DNA of 64,000 nucleotides from Serinus canaria. Lineage: Eukaryota; Chordata; Aves; Passeriformes; Fringillidae. The notes beneath the pieces are model-generated. The model worked only from the letters and a program-made list of their open reading frames with translations. It made no database searches and was not told where the DNA came from. The translations under genes were made by a program, and so were the position numbers. Below are positions 36,901 through 49,572 of the stretch, piece after piece; within the stretch, counting starts at the first letter, position 1; every line of letters starts with the position of its first letter. The stretch spans positions 43,742,435 to 43,806,434 of the forward strand of contig NC_066317.1 in NCBI RefSeq assembly GCF_022539315.1, read 5' to 3'.

Positions 36901-38635
36901 TTAATTTGGTAGATTCAGTTGCTTAACACAGGCTTTTGGTGAAGTGCTTTGTAATCACTGTGAGTCTTTGGAAGTATAGGGTCCTCTCTGGAATGAAGCT
37001 ACATAGTGTCAAAAATCCCAGTATTCTAAAAATCTGCATTTGCCAGAGATTCACTTTTAAATGAGTCATCAGGAAGGTGAATTCCTTGAAGCTAACAATG
37101 GCCAAGCTATTTTGATGTGTTTTGATCAATGAAGAATAGTAAGGCAAATGGAGAAAATGATATTTTAATAAAAGGCAGTATTAAAAGAAAATTACCAATT
37201 AAAGATCTCATTTTGAAAATTTTAGTGCCACTAGGCACTAGTGCCACTTTATTACAACTCCTCCTTAAATACATACCAAAAGTAAATACAACAGTCAGAT
37301 TGCTGTAGACCTCATAAAAGAAGATACCTTGTGTGCCTTAGTAGGAGTATTCCTATTGGCAACTGTAAAGATTGATCTTCTCCCCAGATGAGACTGCAAC
37401 AGGATGACCTTAAGCATTCAGCAATCACCGCTGATAAAGCCTCAAAAAACTTCAGCTAAGATGCAAATGACTTCTATTGAGGTGGCAATGATTTTGGCTG
37501 AGAAGTACCAATCTAGCTCTCAGATGAGTGAGTGTAGGCTAGAGGATATTTCCTGAAATTAGTGACAATGGTGCAGACATATAAAAATAGCTCCCTGCTC
37601 AAAATAATATCAATTAAGTATTTTTGGTGTAATGCTCAACAGCAGCAGGAGAACTCCATATTATCTTCTGATTACGGCCTACAGCATATTCAAATAATGT
37701 TTTTCTCTTACTGGATAAAGCAGATGCATAATTTATTGTGCACATTTGTTAAACTTTGCTGTGTAAAAGTATTTTATTAGTTTAAACAGTATGGAAAACA
37801 CAATGGTGCAAACAAGCATTTGTTTTGCAATGTGGTGTATAGGACTGAAGTCATAATGCAAGCAAAGGAAACATGCCAGCACCTGGAAGCCCCCGGAAAG
37901 TCTGCAGGAACAACAGAAAATCCAGGTATAAATACTGCATGTAGGGAAGACAATGCCATAACAGGAAAACACCTAAATATGGTGTCCATATTTAGGATCA
38001 CAGGAAGATTCTCAGATCGGGTTTTTTTAATACTTTTAACAGCAATCACATCAGAAGATTTCTCTTAATAAAAAGCCTTGCTAGAAAGAGTTTTAGAGCA
38101 AATGAAAACCAATGAATTGCGGACTGGTATTACACAAACCAAGTGATCTAAAGAAACTGAAATATTAAATAACTGGGCTATCAATATAATTTTTTCAAAA
38201 GGGCTCCAGGGGAATGAAAGACCATTAAGCCAGTGGGGAAATGGATAGATTAAGACTTAGCTCAACAAAAATAAGGGAAAACATTTATTTACTGTCTAAT
38301 TCTTTACTACCAAAGAATTAAAAGAAGCAATATAGTGCATCTAGCATTGGGACTTAAAAACAACTTTAAAACTGATTTAAACAACTTAAAAAACCAGTTG
38401 ATCTGAAGGTTAAATATGTTTAACAGATAAACTAACAAAGCTTATAAACAATCTTTTATGTCACCTCAAAGAATGGCTTACCTATATCAACCACGAGACT
38501 GCCAGGCTTTTGTTCCAGCAGGAAGTTCCGAACACGAGGCCATGCTTTGGTCTGCAGGTCACTGAAGTAGGCAGCTGTATTTTCATACACACTGTGCACG
38601 TGCTGCTTCTCTAGCTGGGTAGCCTCATGTTCCAT
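31455..38635 (-). CDS. TRMT9B: TRMT9B (KIAA1456/C8orf79), TRM9-family methyltransferase-like protein, complete
   Basis: Exons 38635-38482, 35528-35355 and 32494-31455 join without phase error to a 455-residue protein, close to the 454 residues of human TRMT9B. It is a class I SAM-dependent methyltransferase of the TRM9/ALKBH8 family, whose active members modify wobble uridines of tRNA. Residues 1-40 ([31 protein letters not shown]) match the family N-terminus. Motif I is [10 protein letters not shown] at 50-59. Asp71 (GCDYC) and Asp91 (CDNLNLPF) fit the SAM-binding acidic positions. VIHHFST at 110-116 and [15 protein letters not shown] at 133-147 follow. A long polar insert (about 160-405) splits off the final fold segment [12 protein letters not shown]. 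This insert distinguishes TRMT9B from ALKBH8. Whether the vertebrate protein methylates tRNA is less certain than for yeast Trm9. It converges on DLC1, as in human 8p22. Confidence 0.96.
33201..33244. repeat. Perfect 20-bp inverted repeat, 4-base loop
   Basis: ATTTCACTTCAATGTGAAAT at 33201-33220, loop GTGA, then its exact reverse complement at 33225-33244. It lies in a TRMT9B intron. Confidence 0.92.
33916..33943. repeat. T28 homopolymer
   Basis: An uninterrupted run of 28 T on the plus strand, preceded by A-rich sequence. Length is likely variable between individuals and uncertain in the assembly. Confidence 0.9.
34615..34640. repeat. AAT microsatellite
   Basis: About eight AAT/AAA units in a row with one interruption, within a TRMT9B intron. 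Confidence 0.85.
35355..35528 (-). CDS. TRMT9B: TRMT9B coding exon 2 (SAM-binding motifs)
   Basis: The acceptor is CTTTAG at 35529-35534. The exon completes Gly52 and reads [20 protein letters not shown] and on to NAVISIG plus one base. The donor GTAAGA follows 35355. It holds the glycine-rich SAM loop and both acidic SAM contacts (Asp71, Asp91). Confidence 0.95.
36342..36368. repeat. Perfect 12-bp inverted repeat, 3-base loop
   Basis: AGCACAGTCCTT, loop CTC, then AAGGACTGTGCT. A second 13-bp inverted repeat with one mismatch lies just upstream at 36285-36297 and 36311-36323. Confidence 0.88.
37972..37996. repeat. Perfect 11-bp inverted repeat, 3-base loop
   Basis: CCTAAATATGG, loop TGT, then CCATATTTAGG. 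Confidence 0.88.
38482..38635 (-). CDS. TRMT9B: TRMT9B coding exon 1 (start codon, N-terminus)
   Basis: On the minus strand the acceptor ends TTTTCAG at 38637 and the exon begins G|ATG GAA CAT, so the start codon is the second base of the exon. The exon encodes [20 protein letters not shown] and on to SLVVDI plus the first base of Gly52. The donor is GTAAGC at 38481. The start agrees with the mammalian N-terminus ([14 protein letters not shown] in human). Confidence 0.95.
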
Positions 38636-38969
38636 CCTGAAAACATAATGAAGGTTATGTATAACCAAACACAAACTGTTGCAGTATAGACTTTATATTT
38701 TATAGGCAAGCATAATTCAGGACCTTGTACGCTTATATCATAAATTACATCCATCTACCAGTCATATTTATAAAATAGTCTTTACTCAAAGGATCTGATT
38801 TTATTTCATGAAAGTCGAGAAAAACTGTGAATGTACCACCTCCCCTGTGAAGCATTATGTAACTGCACATGCCTATGCAATAACAGGCACATTCCCAAGT
38901 TCACCAATATAGTAAAAGCTTATCTGGTGCAAAAGAGAGCCTGTATTCAGTGAAAGTGCAGAATGGTTA

Positions 38970-39025
38970 TAGAATCATAGAATCATTTAGCTTGGAAAGA
39001 CCTTTACAATCATCAGTCCAACCAG
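38970..39025 (-). mobile_element. Short CR1 LINE 3' tip
   Basis: TAGAATCATAGAATCATTTA, then CTTGGAAAGACCTTTA and CATCAGTCCAACCAG, is the characteristic 3' end of CR1 read in reverse. About 55 bases remain, so this is a severely 5'-truncated copy. Confidence 0.8.
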
Positions 39026-41772
39026 TTGGGAACAGGATTTTAAGAACCAACCTTCCCGTTGTTGCTACTGTGAATAGGCAAACTACTAATATGTTACTTG
39101 AAATATAGCCTGGTCCCTGAAACCTCAGCCCCTAAATCATGCATAAGTGATTTGTGGCTTATCAGCCCTCTAGAAGTGATTGGTTTGCTAAATATTTTCA
39201 GCAACAAAACCTTGATTTCCCTACTTCCACTCCATTATCTTCATGTCTTAGCACAGTATTTTAGTTTAGTGATTCAAGAAATGGCATCTTAAACTTTAAG
39301 TATTACCCCTGAGCTCATGTAGATACCAAGTGGATGCAGAGACTGAATCCCTTCAGACATAATCTTACATCTTCCTGAACATATCCTCTCATCCAAGGAC
39401 CAGCCAGGTGAGGTTTGAGTATCTGACGAAGACTGATGAGATTACATTCCAAAGTGTTAAGGCATTCTTCAAACTAATTTAAAGTGCCTGTTTATATGGG
39501 AAATATTTCTTCCCATTATTAAAAAAACCTTATTCAATTGTCCAAGAACTCTACAGAGGTTAAAGCCTGCTTCCAAACATCAAACAGACTAAGCAATGTA
39601 TTATCAAGATAAAATTATAAAAGTGACTCCTTTGACTGCATTTGAAAAGGTCAGAAGCAAAGACTTTAATTTACTTTCCTTGATTTTCAAATAATATACA
39701 TTTAGGAACTATAATAAAAATTTCTTCTTCCTGTCACTTTTAGTATTGAAATACATTAGTATGAGAGAAAAGATGGGAATATATGAGAAATTATGATATC
39801 TATGAGAAAAAACATTTTTATTATTTTTTAATATATGTGTAATAAATAATGTGAGCTGGCACTGCAGCTGTTCTACAGACACAACTTGTCCTACACCTGT
39901 CCTACAAATACAATCTTTTTAATTAAATAAATGGGAGTTAATCCCAGTGACTAAAAAACCAACATACTTCAAGTGTGTGTCAGTGTTTACAGAATAGTAT
40001 GTAAGGCTTGATTCATTTCACTGGTACTGTGTAAGAGGTGGGGACAAATTGTTAACAAGTCTACAGTCTATTCTGACTGTAGTATCTATGAATATTTATC
40101 TTCAAAACATTTATGTTCAATATTTTCACAGTCCTTAATTTATCTTTTTTCTACAATCCACTATTTTCTTTTATCCTGCATTTGTTCACCTTTTACTAGG
40201 TGAATATACACATATACATAAAAATTAAATTCAGAAACAGTATAGTACATTGCTACTAGGCACATTTTCAGTTTAATTAAAAAGCGAAAAGCTGTAACAG
40301 ACTTAACAAAAGAAGCAATATAGACCTGAAATTATATTACATTGCCAGAAGTTACTCAAACTTTTCTAAGAATCCATTTCAAGTTATGTTGTCATATAGA
40401 ATGGGTTAGCTGCAGTAATTTCAAGTAAGTATTCCTTAGAGTGAACAGCCCAATCCTGTGTTTTTATTTGACCCTTAAATAAAATCAATTAGGTGTTTCA
40501 TGTCTCCAGCTGTCTTTTTTCTCTGCCTCAAAACATACTCTGTTTGGTTGTTCAACTGCCTAGCAGTCCTCTATTTATAAGTAGCAATTCCAAAGACTAA
40601 CAATCATTTCTTTTATTTTGTTGCCTGATAAGCTCCTTGCTCTAATTTACACTTCGTGTTTAGTTACTATGTGTCTCAGTGTATCCAAGTGCTTTCTTTT
40701 ATCTTTCCACTTGAAGCTCCTGGTTCAACCTTTGCTGTTCTTAAAAAGAACTGAAAAGGCAGAATGTTTCCAACCATTCATACTGAATTCCCAACACTGT
40801 CTTTTTTTCAATATTTTCCTAAAATGTCTGCATTGAATTCCAACGCAGACTGAGATCTGGCTTCATTTCCTATTGAATCCAAGACCATTAAGTTCTTTCT
40901 TAATGGACAGGAAGAACTTGTTCACTGGAACTGGTACTAAGTCTTCAGCTACACAGGACGTGCTGGAGACTTCCACGTCTTACAACACACCATTAGAGGT
41001 TATTATTTGTAGATATTCTTAATAAACATTGTCAAGAAAGTAATTTTGTTATAATAGAGTAATGGTAGTATACTAAAAAGAAAAATTATTTAATGCACCA
41101 TTTTGTAACAATTTCCATTCCTGCTGATTGTTTATATTTGGCAAACAATTAAGGCACATGATGAAATCAAACTTGCAAATTTGACTTTCCAGTCAAGATC
41201 CATAATAGTATCAGGTTTTACTTTACAGCACGGCAGGAAATGTCCCAGCAATTAACCTCTTCATTTCAATGTTTATAAAACACAAGGAACCTGAGGAGTC
41301 TGCCCAGACCCACGGCTGTACCATTTTCACACAAGTATACTGTCACCAAAAAAACACAGAAACTTAGACCCATGTAACTCCACCAGCCAAATTCAATGTC
41401 CCTATTTCTCTTTCTAAACAAAAACAACTTCTTTGCTTTGAAAGTAACAGTCAGTGCCTCTGCTGGACTTGAATTGTAGAAAACGTTCATTTCATACAAC
41501 TTCTGGATTTAACCTCCTGGATAATTGGAAAGTCTGTTTTGCGAAGTAGGTAATGAAAATCTGCCCAGAAATCCCACTGCTTCAGCATCTGCTCCAGCTC
41601 TCATTGAAGCTTCCCAGAAGCTGTCTGATAAGACCAGAGAAAAGAAGCAGAAGGTGGTAATTATGGACACTTTTCCCATGCTCAATTCTTCTTCTCTCGT
41701 CCTTATGCCCCTGCTAAAGGGCTGATGCAGAGGCTTGGAGCAGAGATGGGAGTGTGCAGTAAATTGGCACGG

Positions 41773-41808
41773 AGCTGTTCAGTCACTCTGAGCTGTTCAG
41801 TCACTCTG
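41773..41808. repeat. Tandem duplication of an 18-mer
   Basis: AGCTGTTCAGTCACTCTG occurs twice in direct succession with no difference. Confidence 0.9.
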
Positions 41809-42150
41809 CAGCAAGTCTTGCCAAGTCCCCGAGATGTGAATGCAGCTCAACAAACACCCACCAACTGCAAACAAGCAGCTTGGATAAAAACTGAAGAGCA
41901 GGATTCTCTTCCCCTTCAGTGCTTCCTGGGCATCCTCCTGGTGATTTGTTCATGAGACTACAACAGGCCCTTGTTGCAGCTGGTCTATCAAATGAGGAAA
42001 CTGGATGAAAACTTTATTTTCAATTCTGCTGAATTTGCAGGGAAATGGATCACCAGTCCATCACTGTGGTACATTAAAAAATTGTTTGGAAGTAAATAGG
42101 TTGTAGTCCATTGACTTTTACCTACACTGCTCTTTTCCCTCTTTGTTAAA

Positions 42151-42201
42151 GAAAAACCCAAAACCAACCAACCAAAAACCAAACCAAAACAAAACCAAAA
42201 A
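42151..42201. repeat. AACC/AAAACC low-complexity tract
   Basis: About 50 bases made almost only of A-runs and CC pairs (for example CCAACCAACCAAAAACC). Confidence 0.85.
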
Positions 42202-45200
42202 TCTCCTAAAACATTACACCTTCCAAGAAGGTAAAAGGAATTGTACAAACACGATCTATATTTTCATAGCTATATATCTCACTAAGTGTTCTCTGGCTCT
42301 AAGGTAATCTAATTTCTTCCCATTCCATTAACATTCTGCAACCTTTTAGATAATTAACTTTTCAAGGATACTGCTTTAATAAAAGTCATGTTGCTTGGAT
42401 ATTTTTTATTGCTGCTGAAGTAAGAAATACATTTCAGCAAGTGACCTTGAAATGAAAACAACCAAAATTAATAACCCCGATTTCCAACACTTTTAAAAAA
42501 ATCATGTTTGGATTTTTTGGGGTTTTTTTTGGGAGGGGGGATGTGTTTGAATTTTTGTTGTTGGTTTTGAAAGCTTTTGATTTATAGTGTTGACTAATGG
42601 TATTAAATACCTCATCCTCAACTGGACAAAATATTTGCTGGCTCCCAGATGCCTGGGGTGTCCTGAAACTGAAGCACAGGAGGTAGTGTTCCATCCAAAA
42701 CCACTGCCTCTACCACAGTCTGCCAAAAGCTCTTCACAATCACCTGCAGTTCTGAACCACTTGCAGACCTCCCCACCTACCTCAAGTTATCTCTTCCCAG
42801 TCACCTACAATTTTCATCTTCCATGTTCTTTTCATTTATTACAACTTCCTCTGTCTCCTTTAGCATGTGCTATATCAGCACAACTATTTAACTTGATACA
42901 ATGCTGTACAATACTGTGAAGTCTTCCCTGGCTCTGGTACAGCTCCTGCTTGCCTTTCTATCCAGGCCAAGCACAGTACCCAGTATACCTCACAAAGCTT
43001 TTGTCAATGGCCTCTTGGAACTGTAATTTTAATGTATTGCTCCGATTTATCTTGAAATCAATTGCTCTTGATTAATTTGTGCCACAGGCCTTCCTCTCCT
43101 TCTCTCTTGCAACTGCTTATTTTCTCTAACCCTTTGATGAGCAGCATGGACTCACTCAATTCAGGGCAAGATTTCAGCCTGTTAACAAGGGCCCCTCTTA
43201 AATGCACTCATTTTCACATGCTGATGGGAATTCTCAATAACATTTTGGGTAAGAACTGCTTCAAAGATCTAGGAAATTCAGCACAGTTGTGTCTCTCTTT
43301 GCTGCCACAGCAACATAAATCTTGATTACACATGCAATAACCTAATTAATCGCTTAAATGGAACAGGATAAACCACAAGGGCTAGGTCTACATCCTCAAT
43401 ACCCTGTTCTCCAGCAATAACACATGCACTTGCAGCTGTTACTAATACCTAAGCCAAAGGTGGGACAGACCAATTTGTGCTTCATCCTTCATCTCTAGAA
43501 TAGCGAGAATCACCTATTCAGTGAGAAATGTTTCCAGTTTACTTCCAAAATTTTTCAGTCTTTTCATTCAAATACAGGTAGGCATGGAAAGTGAAGTGTA
43601 CAGCCCTAGTGGACTATAAACCACAGTATTTTTTCCATGCAAAGACAAAAATCCAGTTTATCTCCAACAGCAAAACAACATCACAGCCCTTCTGAAAAAC
43701 AAACTTGATTTCTTTATCAGACCTTTGCTCACCCTTCAACTGAATTTATATATTCAATAGCAGTAACTTCCATTCTGACTGACAGTGACTTCTCGTTTCA
43801 ATAATGCAGACAACAAACTGTTCTATGCCAACAGGGCAAGTTGCTTCCAGATACCAATCATTAAGCAAAGCAGCTATATTAGTAAACAATGGTAATGAAA
43901 CTAAATGATAGGAATGCTGTCATGAACAGTTAAACTAGCTGCAATGAAAGTTTAGTAAGAGGATACAATAGAGGATGATTTGCTTACATAAGGCTAACAG
44001 CTCCAGTAATTAATTTCATCCATGCATGAACCATTATAATCCCATGAAAATGCACAGCCTGAAATCAGAGCAAGGGGAGCTCCATGCAGCATTACTAAAA
44101 CCTTTTTGAGCTGAAATCCTGATTCAAAACCCTTCCTCCAGTAAAGTTTTGGAAATCCTGAAACAAAAAATAAAGAGCTGGGACACATTTGACAGGAACC
44201 ATTGTTAGCTGAAACACTAACTGTGAAATGAGCATTTTAAAGTAATTTCGTTGATTGAAATGAAGTCACCATCATTGTATTTTTTCTTACTAAAATACAT
44301 AGAACTTTGTCTCAGCAAAACATTAGAAGGGCTGAGACTGTTCCTACAAGATCTTGGACAAAATAAGTTTATAGTTCAAGCTCTAGTAACTCAAAATGAC
44401 AGCCATTCACTGTCACATTCATTTTGTTAGCTGTGTTTTCCAGTTCAGACAAAACCTAGTACTATTCACTGCACATTCTTGGATCAGTTAATCATTTAAT
44501 ATTCCCCTTGCTGTTTTGCATTAGGGTCATAGTCTATGTACCTGAAACGTTGCACTGTAAACAGATTTATTTTCACTAAGTACATAAACTGCATTCTGTA
44601 GATAGGTAACATTCTGCTAAATCAAAGTGCACAAACATGGACCCTTGGCCATTAAAAAACCCTGAGAAGTGGAGCAAACTCATGCAGAAGCTTCTCAGTC
44701 CCTTTACGTGTCTGTTGATCTTTACTGTCACATCAAAACTCACAAACCACCCCCCAGCACTGAGTCCCTTCCTACTGAATTCCCACACAGTCAAAAACCC
44801 GTGATGCTGGATGTGCACTGATGTGGGTTTTCAGATCCTGCTCAGAAAAACTCTGTGCAGGCATCAGAGAAGTGGGGACTAGGAAAAATTTAGCCTACTA
44901 AGCAGGAAGGAAAGTCTAATAATAAGTAGCACTAAGAAGAGCAAAGTGTTTAGGTTTTTCTTCTTCACTTTTCATATCAATTGGCACCAGGTGTCAATGC
45001 ATCAGTGACAAAGGGATAAGAACTTAGGGAGAGAATAGGTAGGGGCTTTTAATTTCAGAGTTTTCTAAACTAGCCTAATAAACAGTACATAGGGAACTGA
45101 TTGCACTGGTCTTGGGTTAGACAGGCTCAGAGCCACAAGAAATTGAATTTGAGAAACTGAGGGCAACATGTACAATCCCTATTCTCATCACATTCCAGTA

Positions 45201-47064
45201 AAAAAAAATTAGGGACGGTCATTTAAGATTCTAGAAATTACAGTAGAATGGTACAGTTGATACCATTTTGAAGAGGATATTTAGAGTGTAGTTACCAAAA
45301 TTCACTATCATGCTGGAAGGATACCCTGAGCAAACCTGTCCAGAAATATGCTTTGGACACTCCTCAATAATTTCTTTGTATGATACTTGCAGACAGACCA
45401 AATCATCAGGGTCCAAATGAACTGGATAACGGTATCAGAATTCAAATGTTTAAACAGATCAAAACAGACAGAGAAAAGCATTACTTTTTGGTAAGAATAA
45501 CCCACTGCACAAAGACTGAAGGAAGCAGGATGGGATGCCTGGCAGCAGCTCTGCAGAAGAGGATCTGGGCCATATAACATTTCACAGATTTAACACCATA
45601 CACGCTATGTTGTTATGGTGGTTTTAGCAATATACTGTTGCCAAAAAATAAGAAAAGAAAAAAAACAAAACTGGATCAGTGCACAGGCAAGTTACATAAA
45701 ATTTTCCTTCTCCTAGATTCAGCACTCCTGGCATATCAGGTTGAGCATTATGTTCAACTTCAAGCAAGAATAAAATAGGAGAGAACAATTATGAGACACT
45801 GTATATATATCTAGGAGATCAGAAATCACATAAATCCTGGGGAAAGAAGTTTGTTTCAAAGTGTTGGCCCAGAATGAGAGAGGACCATCTCATAACAAGA
45901 AGGGCTGTTGCAAAGTGGAGCGAAATACCTGTTTGCCAAAACTGAAAGGTAGTAAAAAGACAGTAGCTTAAGCTACAACAAGGGATGGGACAATGGGTAG
46001 GACACTCAAAACAAAATGAGATGAACAGAAAAGCACTGGAAATGACCATGGACTGGGTAGGACATGGAGTCTCTACCAACGGGGTTTTAAAAATCTAAGT
46101 CAGTTAAGCACCTGTCAGGAAATACTCTGTACCCTGCATCACTATCTCAAAGCCCCTGACCATGCCAATCTAAGCATAAGCTTTAAATGCAGCTATCTTT
46201 TCTCCTTGGTCACTGTATGTCTCAAACATTTGTATGCAATTATCATGTCTTCTCATTTTCCAGCAGTTAAGCAAGCATTAAATATTTAGTACTTTCCATC
46301 TCCCCTGATGAATCAGTCAAGGTGGTCTTTTACAAGTACTGCTGTCATTCTAAGTATCCTCTCCATATGTCTTGATTCTTTAGGCCAAGGGATAACCACA
46401 GGAATATTCTATTCCTGAATGTCATTCTACAGTTCTCAAATTACAGTTTTTTTAATTTCTTCTGTTTCCTCACACTCTGGGTTTGCATTTAGAGTACTAT
46501 TTTCAGTTGGATTAGTTTTAATTTATGTGGTATAATTCTCCTTGTTTTTTCAGTCATAGAGCTCATCACTTTGGTGCTTACATAGTACTTGCTGTAATAC
46601 ACAAAACCTCCCCATTTTAAATGATTTACAAACTGACTTAAGACATTAAATTACTTGAAAACATATCTTCTGCTGAAATCTCAGAGACAGAAAGATAAGT
46701 AACACATTATCAAGTATGATCTAAACTGGGAGCAGCCAATGGTTACCTTTGATCTCAAAATTAGATATAAAATGTTGTAGAATCAATTACAGTAATTACA
46801 GAACTACAAAGTGGTTTCTCTTGATACATTTTATAAACTATTCTTGATTATCATGTTTATTACAACTCAACATATAATTTCCAATCTTACAATATTAATA
46901 TACAGATGTATTCAGTATTCAGCATACTTACCAAATACAGTTTAAAAAGAACAGATCTTGTGGTGGACAGTACTAGGTACAGTTACCTCAGTAGATGACC
47001 ACTTAAATGAAATCAAAGTCAGTCTGACATTTTTTTATCCTACAAAACTAAAAAATCTGACTGA

Positions 47065-47079
47065 TTTTTTTTTTTTTTT
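47065..47079. repeat. T15 homopolymer
   Basis: An uninterrupted T run on the plus strand inside the TRMT9B 5' intron. Confidence 0.85.
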
Positions 47080-49572
47080 GTAAGTTTTAGTTATAGGAAG
47101 CCATGTATTTATATTTATTTCTCTAAAAAGAAAAGGTGTCTCATTTGTCTTAGAGGCTCATGCTCCAAAGTGTCTTCAGTACTCTCTAACAGTGACTGGG
47201 TGTTAATGCAGCTGACAAAGGCTCCTGAAGATCCACCAGTAATCCTGTCAGGGGTCGGATTTAGACCCAGCCACAGAAGAACTGCACTCTGCTGTTACTG
47301 AGAGGTTGAGGTGTAACCCTCTGTGAGGTGACTGTCACTGACAGCTTCTTCCAGGGGTAACTTTAGCAGACTGAGCAGCGTGAAGGCCTAGTGGTGCTGC
47401 AGTCAAAATCCCTAGAAAAGATCCCTTGTTGTCATAAATCACCAGACCTTCACTCAAAGATTATTTCATTTTAAATGCATTATATTGTGAGCGATACCTT
47501 TTTACATAACTTGTTATTTCTAAGCCCTCCATTTTAAAGATGAGAAAGGCTTTGAAAAATGTAATTTTTCCTCCTCAGCATGGAAAGGAAAGGCTCCCTG
47601 GGAGAGCTGAAATTTCACATAAACACTACTGAAGTTCTCTATTTGGAAAATATTTTAATCCTGTGGCCTTTTTAGGTGTAATTTATTTTTTTTCTTAAAA
47701 TCAGGAAATTATTGTATTGGGGAAAAAAATGATACCTACAAACATCAATATTTGGAGCACCAAAAGAAATACTAGCTTAGAAGAAATTTGGGCTGTAAGT
47801 AATTAACTTCTCTGAAATTATTATATGTTGCTATGAATGTAAAGCTTTCTTCAAAATGGAATACTTTTCAACAGCAAAACACAAACCAAGTTATACAGTG
47901 CCTTTTGTCCAACTGTGCTCTGCCTCAACTTTTCTGATGAAAAAGAAATCAGCCAGGATTCTGTGTCACATGAGTTTAAGTCAGTTACATAAAGCCTGGC
48001 TATGACACAAGTATTCATCAAATATTTTTCAACAGTTAGACTCTTTTTCTCCCAGTCATTCAGTTGATACTCCTATGTCCATTTATGAAGGTAAATACAA
48101 ATTTTTTTAAGTACCAGTGTTTTTACTCTTCATTTCTATTTAAAAATTATTTCATAAGCATATAGAGGTCTGGAATAGTTTTCCAATCTATTTTAATCTT
48201 CATAAATTTAAGAGATGTGGCCCTCAAGCCATGGTTTTCTGTCACACAGGAGTATTCTGTCACTACTACGACCTATGAACTGGCCCATGTAGATCCTGGT
48301 ACTGCAAACATGCAGACATCTGCTGAACTTTATGCTAATAAATCATCTTATTGACCTCAGGTAGCCTATTGCTAATAACTAAAAGCAGGAATTTGCAAAT
48401 TATATTTTTCAAGACTGAGCCTTCCACTGTTTCTACTGTACCATATTCCAGTTCATCCATCCAGAACAGATGGCAGAATTCCTGCAAATCTGAGAGTTTG
48501 CATGGGAAGTGTTTATCCCTTGATGCAGGGCTGATTTCAAACTCTGTTCAAAGACATGGTCTATAAATAGCATATATTACTGAAATAAATATATTTATGT
48601 ACTAGACTGAAAACAAGCTACTAAAATGAAGCCAACCCTCTGGGGTCCAGCAAGGGGCAGGAAAAAGTCCTGAAAGGACCAGTGTTGCTCATGGATAGGC
48701 TGCTGAATGTTTTTATCTCTTTCTCGAGTTTCATGCACAAAAATCAGAAACTCCAGCAGCACGCTTCACCTGAGCAGCTATATGAGCAAGGAATGTCATC
48801 CTGTGCACTACGTCAACACAGCAGGGCTGCCGAATTCTGCCAGAAATTCTTTGCAAAAGAAAAGGCACGGGTGAGCTGACTCCTGAGCTCTGGCTGCTCC
48901 CACTGATGCTCAGCAGGAATGAAAATCCCTTTACAAACATTCATTAAGCAGTGAACACTCTGCAATGCTGAGAGCTCTGTGTGGAGGCAATACCTCAGTA
49001 TTTAGAATCCTCTAGGAAAAGAAGAAAATAATCACGAAGTATTACGGCTAAGGATTGCTCCAGGTCATTGCTTAGGACTGTCTGCCAACACACAGAGCGT
49101 ACTTAATTTTTAACTAATCAGGCGACCACGGAGAAACTTACTATTGCTGTGGTAAATTCCCCCCATTTCGTAAAAACTCCCCTCCCCAAGTGCTACCCCA
49201 AATTCAGCTCCAGCATCCACGCTAGCTCCCAGCTCGGCAACCCGCGGCTCCGTTCAACTAAAATGTGACACGGGGGGAGCGGGGACACGGCACGTGTGTA
49301 AAAAAAATTACTTAAATCTCCAAATCCTTCCCTCTCGGACTGGGTCTGCGCCAGAGGGGCGACTCCCGGCTCTGCAGGCAGCGTTTTTAAGACGATCGTC
49401 TCAATCTGCAGAAATGTACGCGACGCTTTTTTTTTTTTTTCCCTTGGCTAGGGTGAGGTTGGGGTGGGGTTTTTACGCCTTCCCCACCGCTAGGTTTTCT
49501 CTCGCTCGCGGGGCCAGCCCGGGCTGCCCTCGCATCCCCGTGCCCACCTCCCGCGCTGCCCGCCGTGCTCAC

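Larger units (their letters stand above)
35529..38481 (-). other. TRMT9B: TRMT9B intron (between coding exons 1 and 2)
   Basis: This 2.95 kb intron is bounded by GTAAGC and CTTTAG on the minus strand. It holds several perfect or near-perfect hairpins (36285-36323, 36342-36368, 37972-37996). No other gene is recognised. Confidence 0.85.
38637..49572 (-). other. TRMT9B: TRMT9B 5' intron, or introns with unresolved non-coding exons
   Basis: This is the 10.9 kb interval between the start-codon exon and the CpG-island exon. It may hide extra untranslated exons that cannot be recognised from sequence alone. Visible contents are a short CR1 tip at 38970-39025, an AAAACC-type tract at 42151-42201, a tandem 18-mer duplication at 41773-41808 and a T15 run at 47065-47079. 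The open frames are short and unrecognised. Confidence 0.6.

Noticed and set aside
48682..48940. Possible additional untranslated TRMT9B exon upstream of the start-codon exon
   Set aside because: The sequence is somewhat richer in GC than its surroundings, but no convincing acceptor and donor pair could be fixed by eye.
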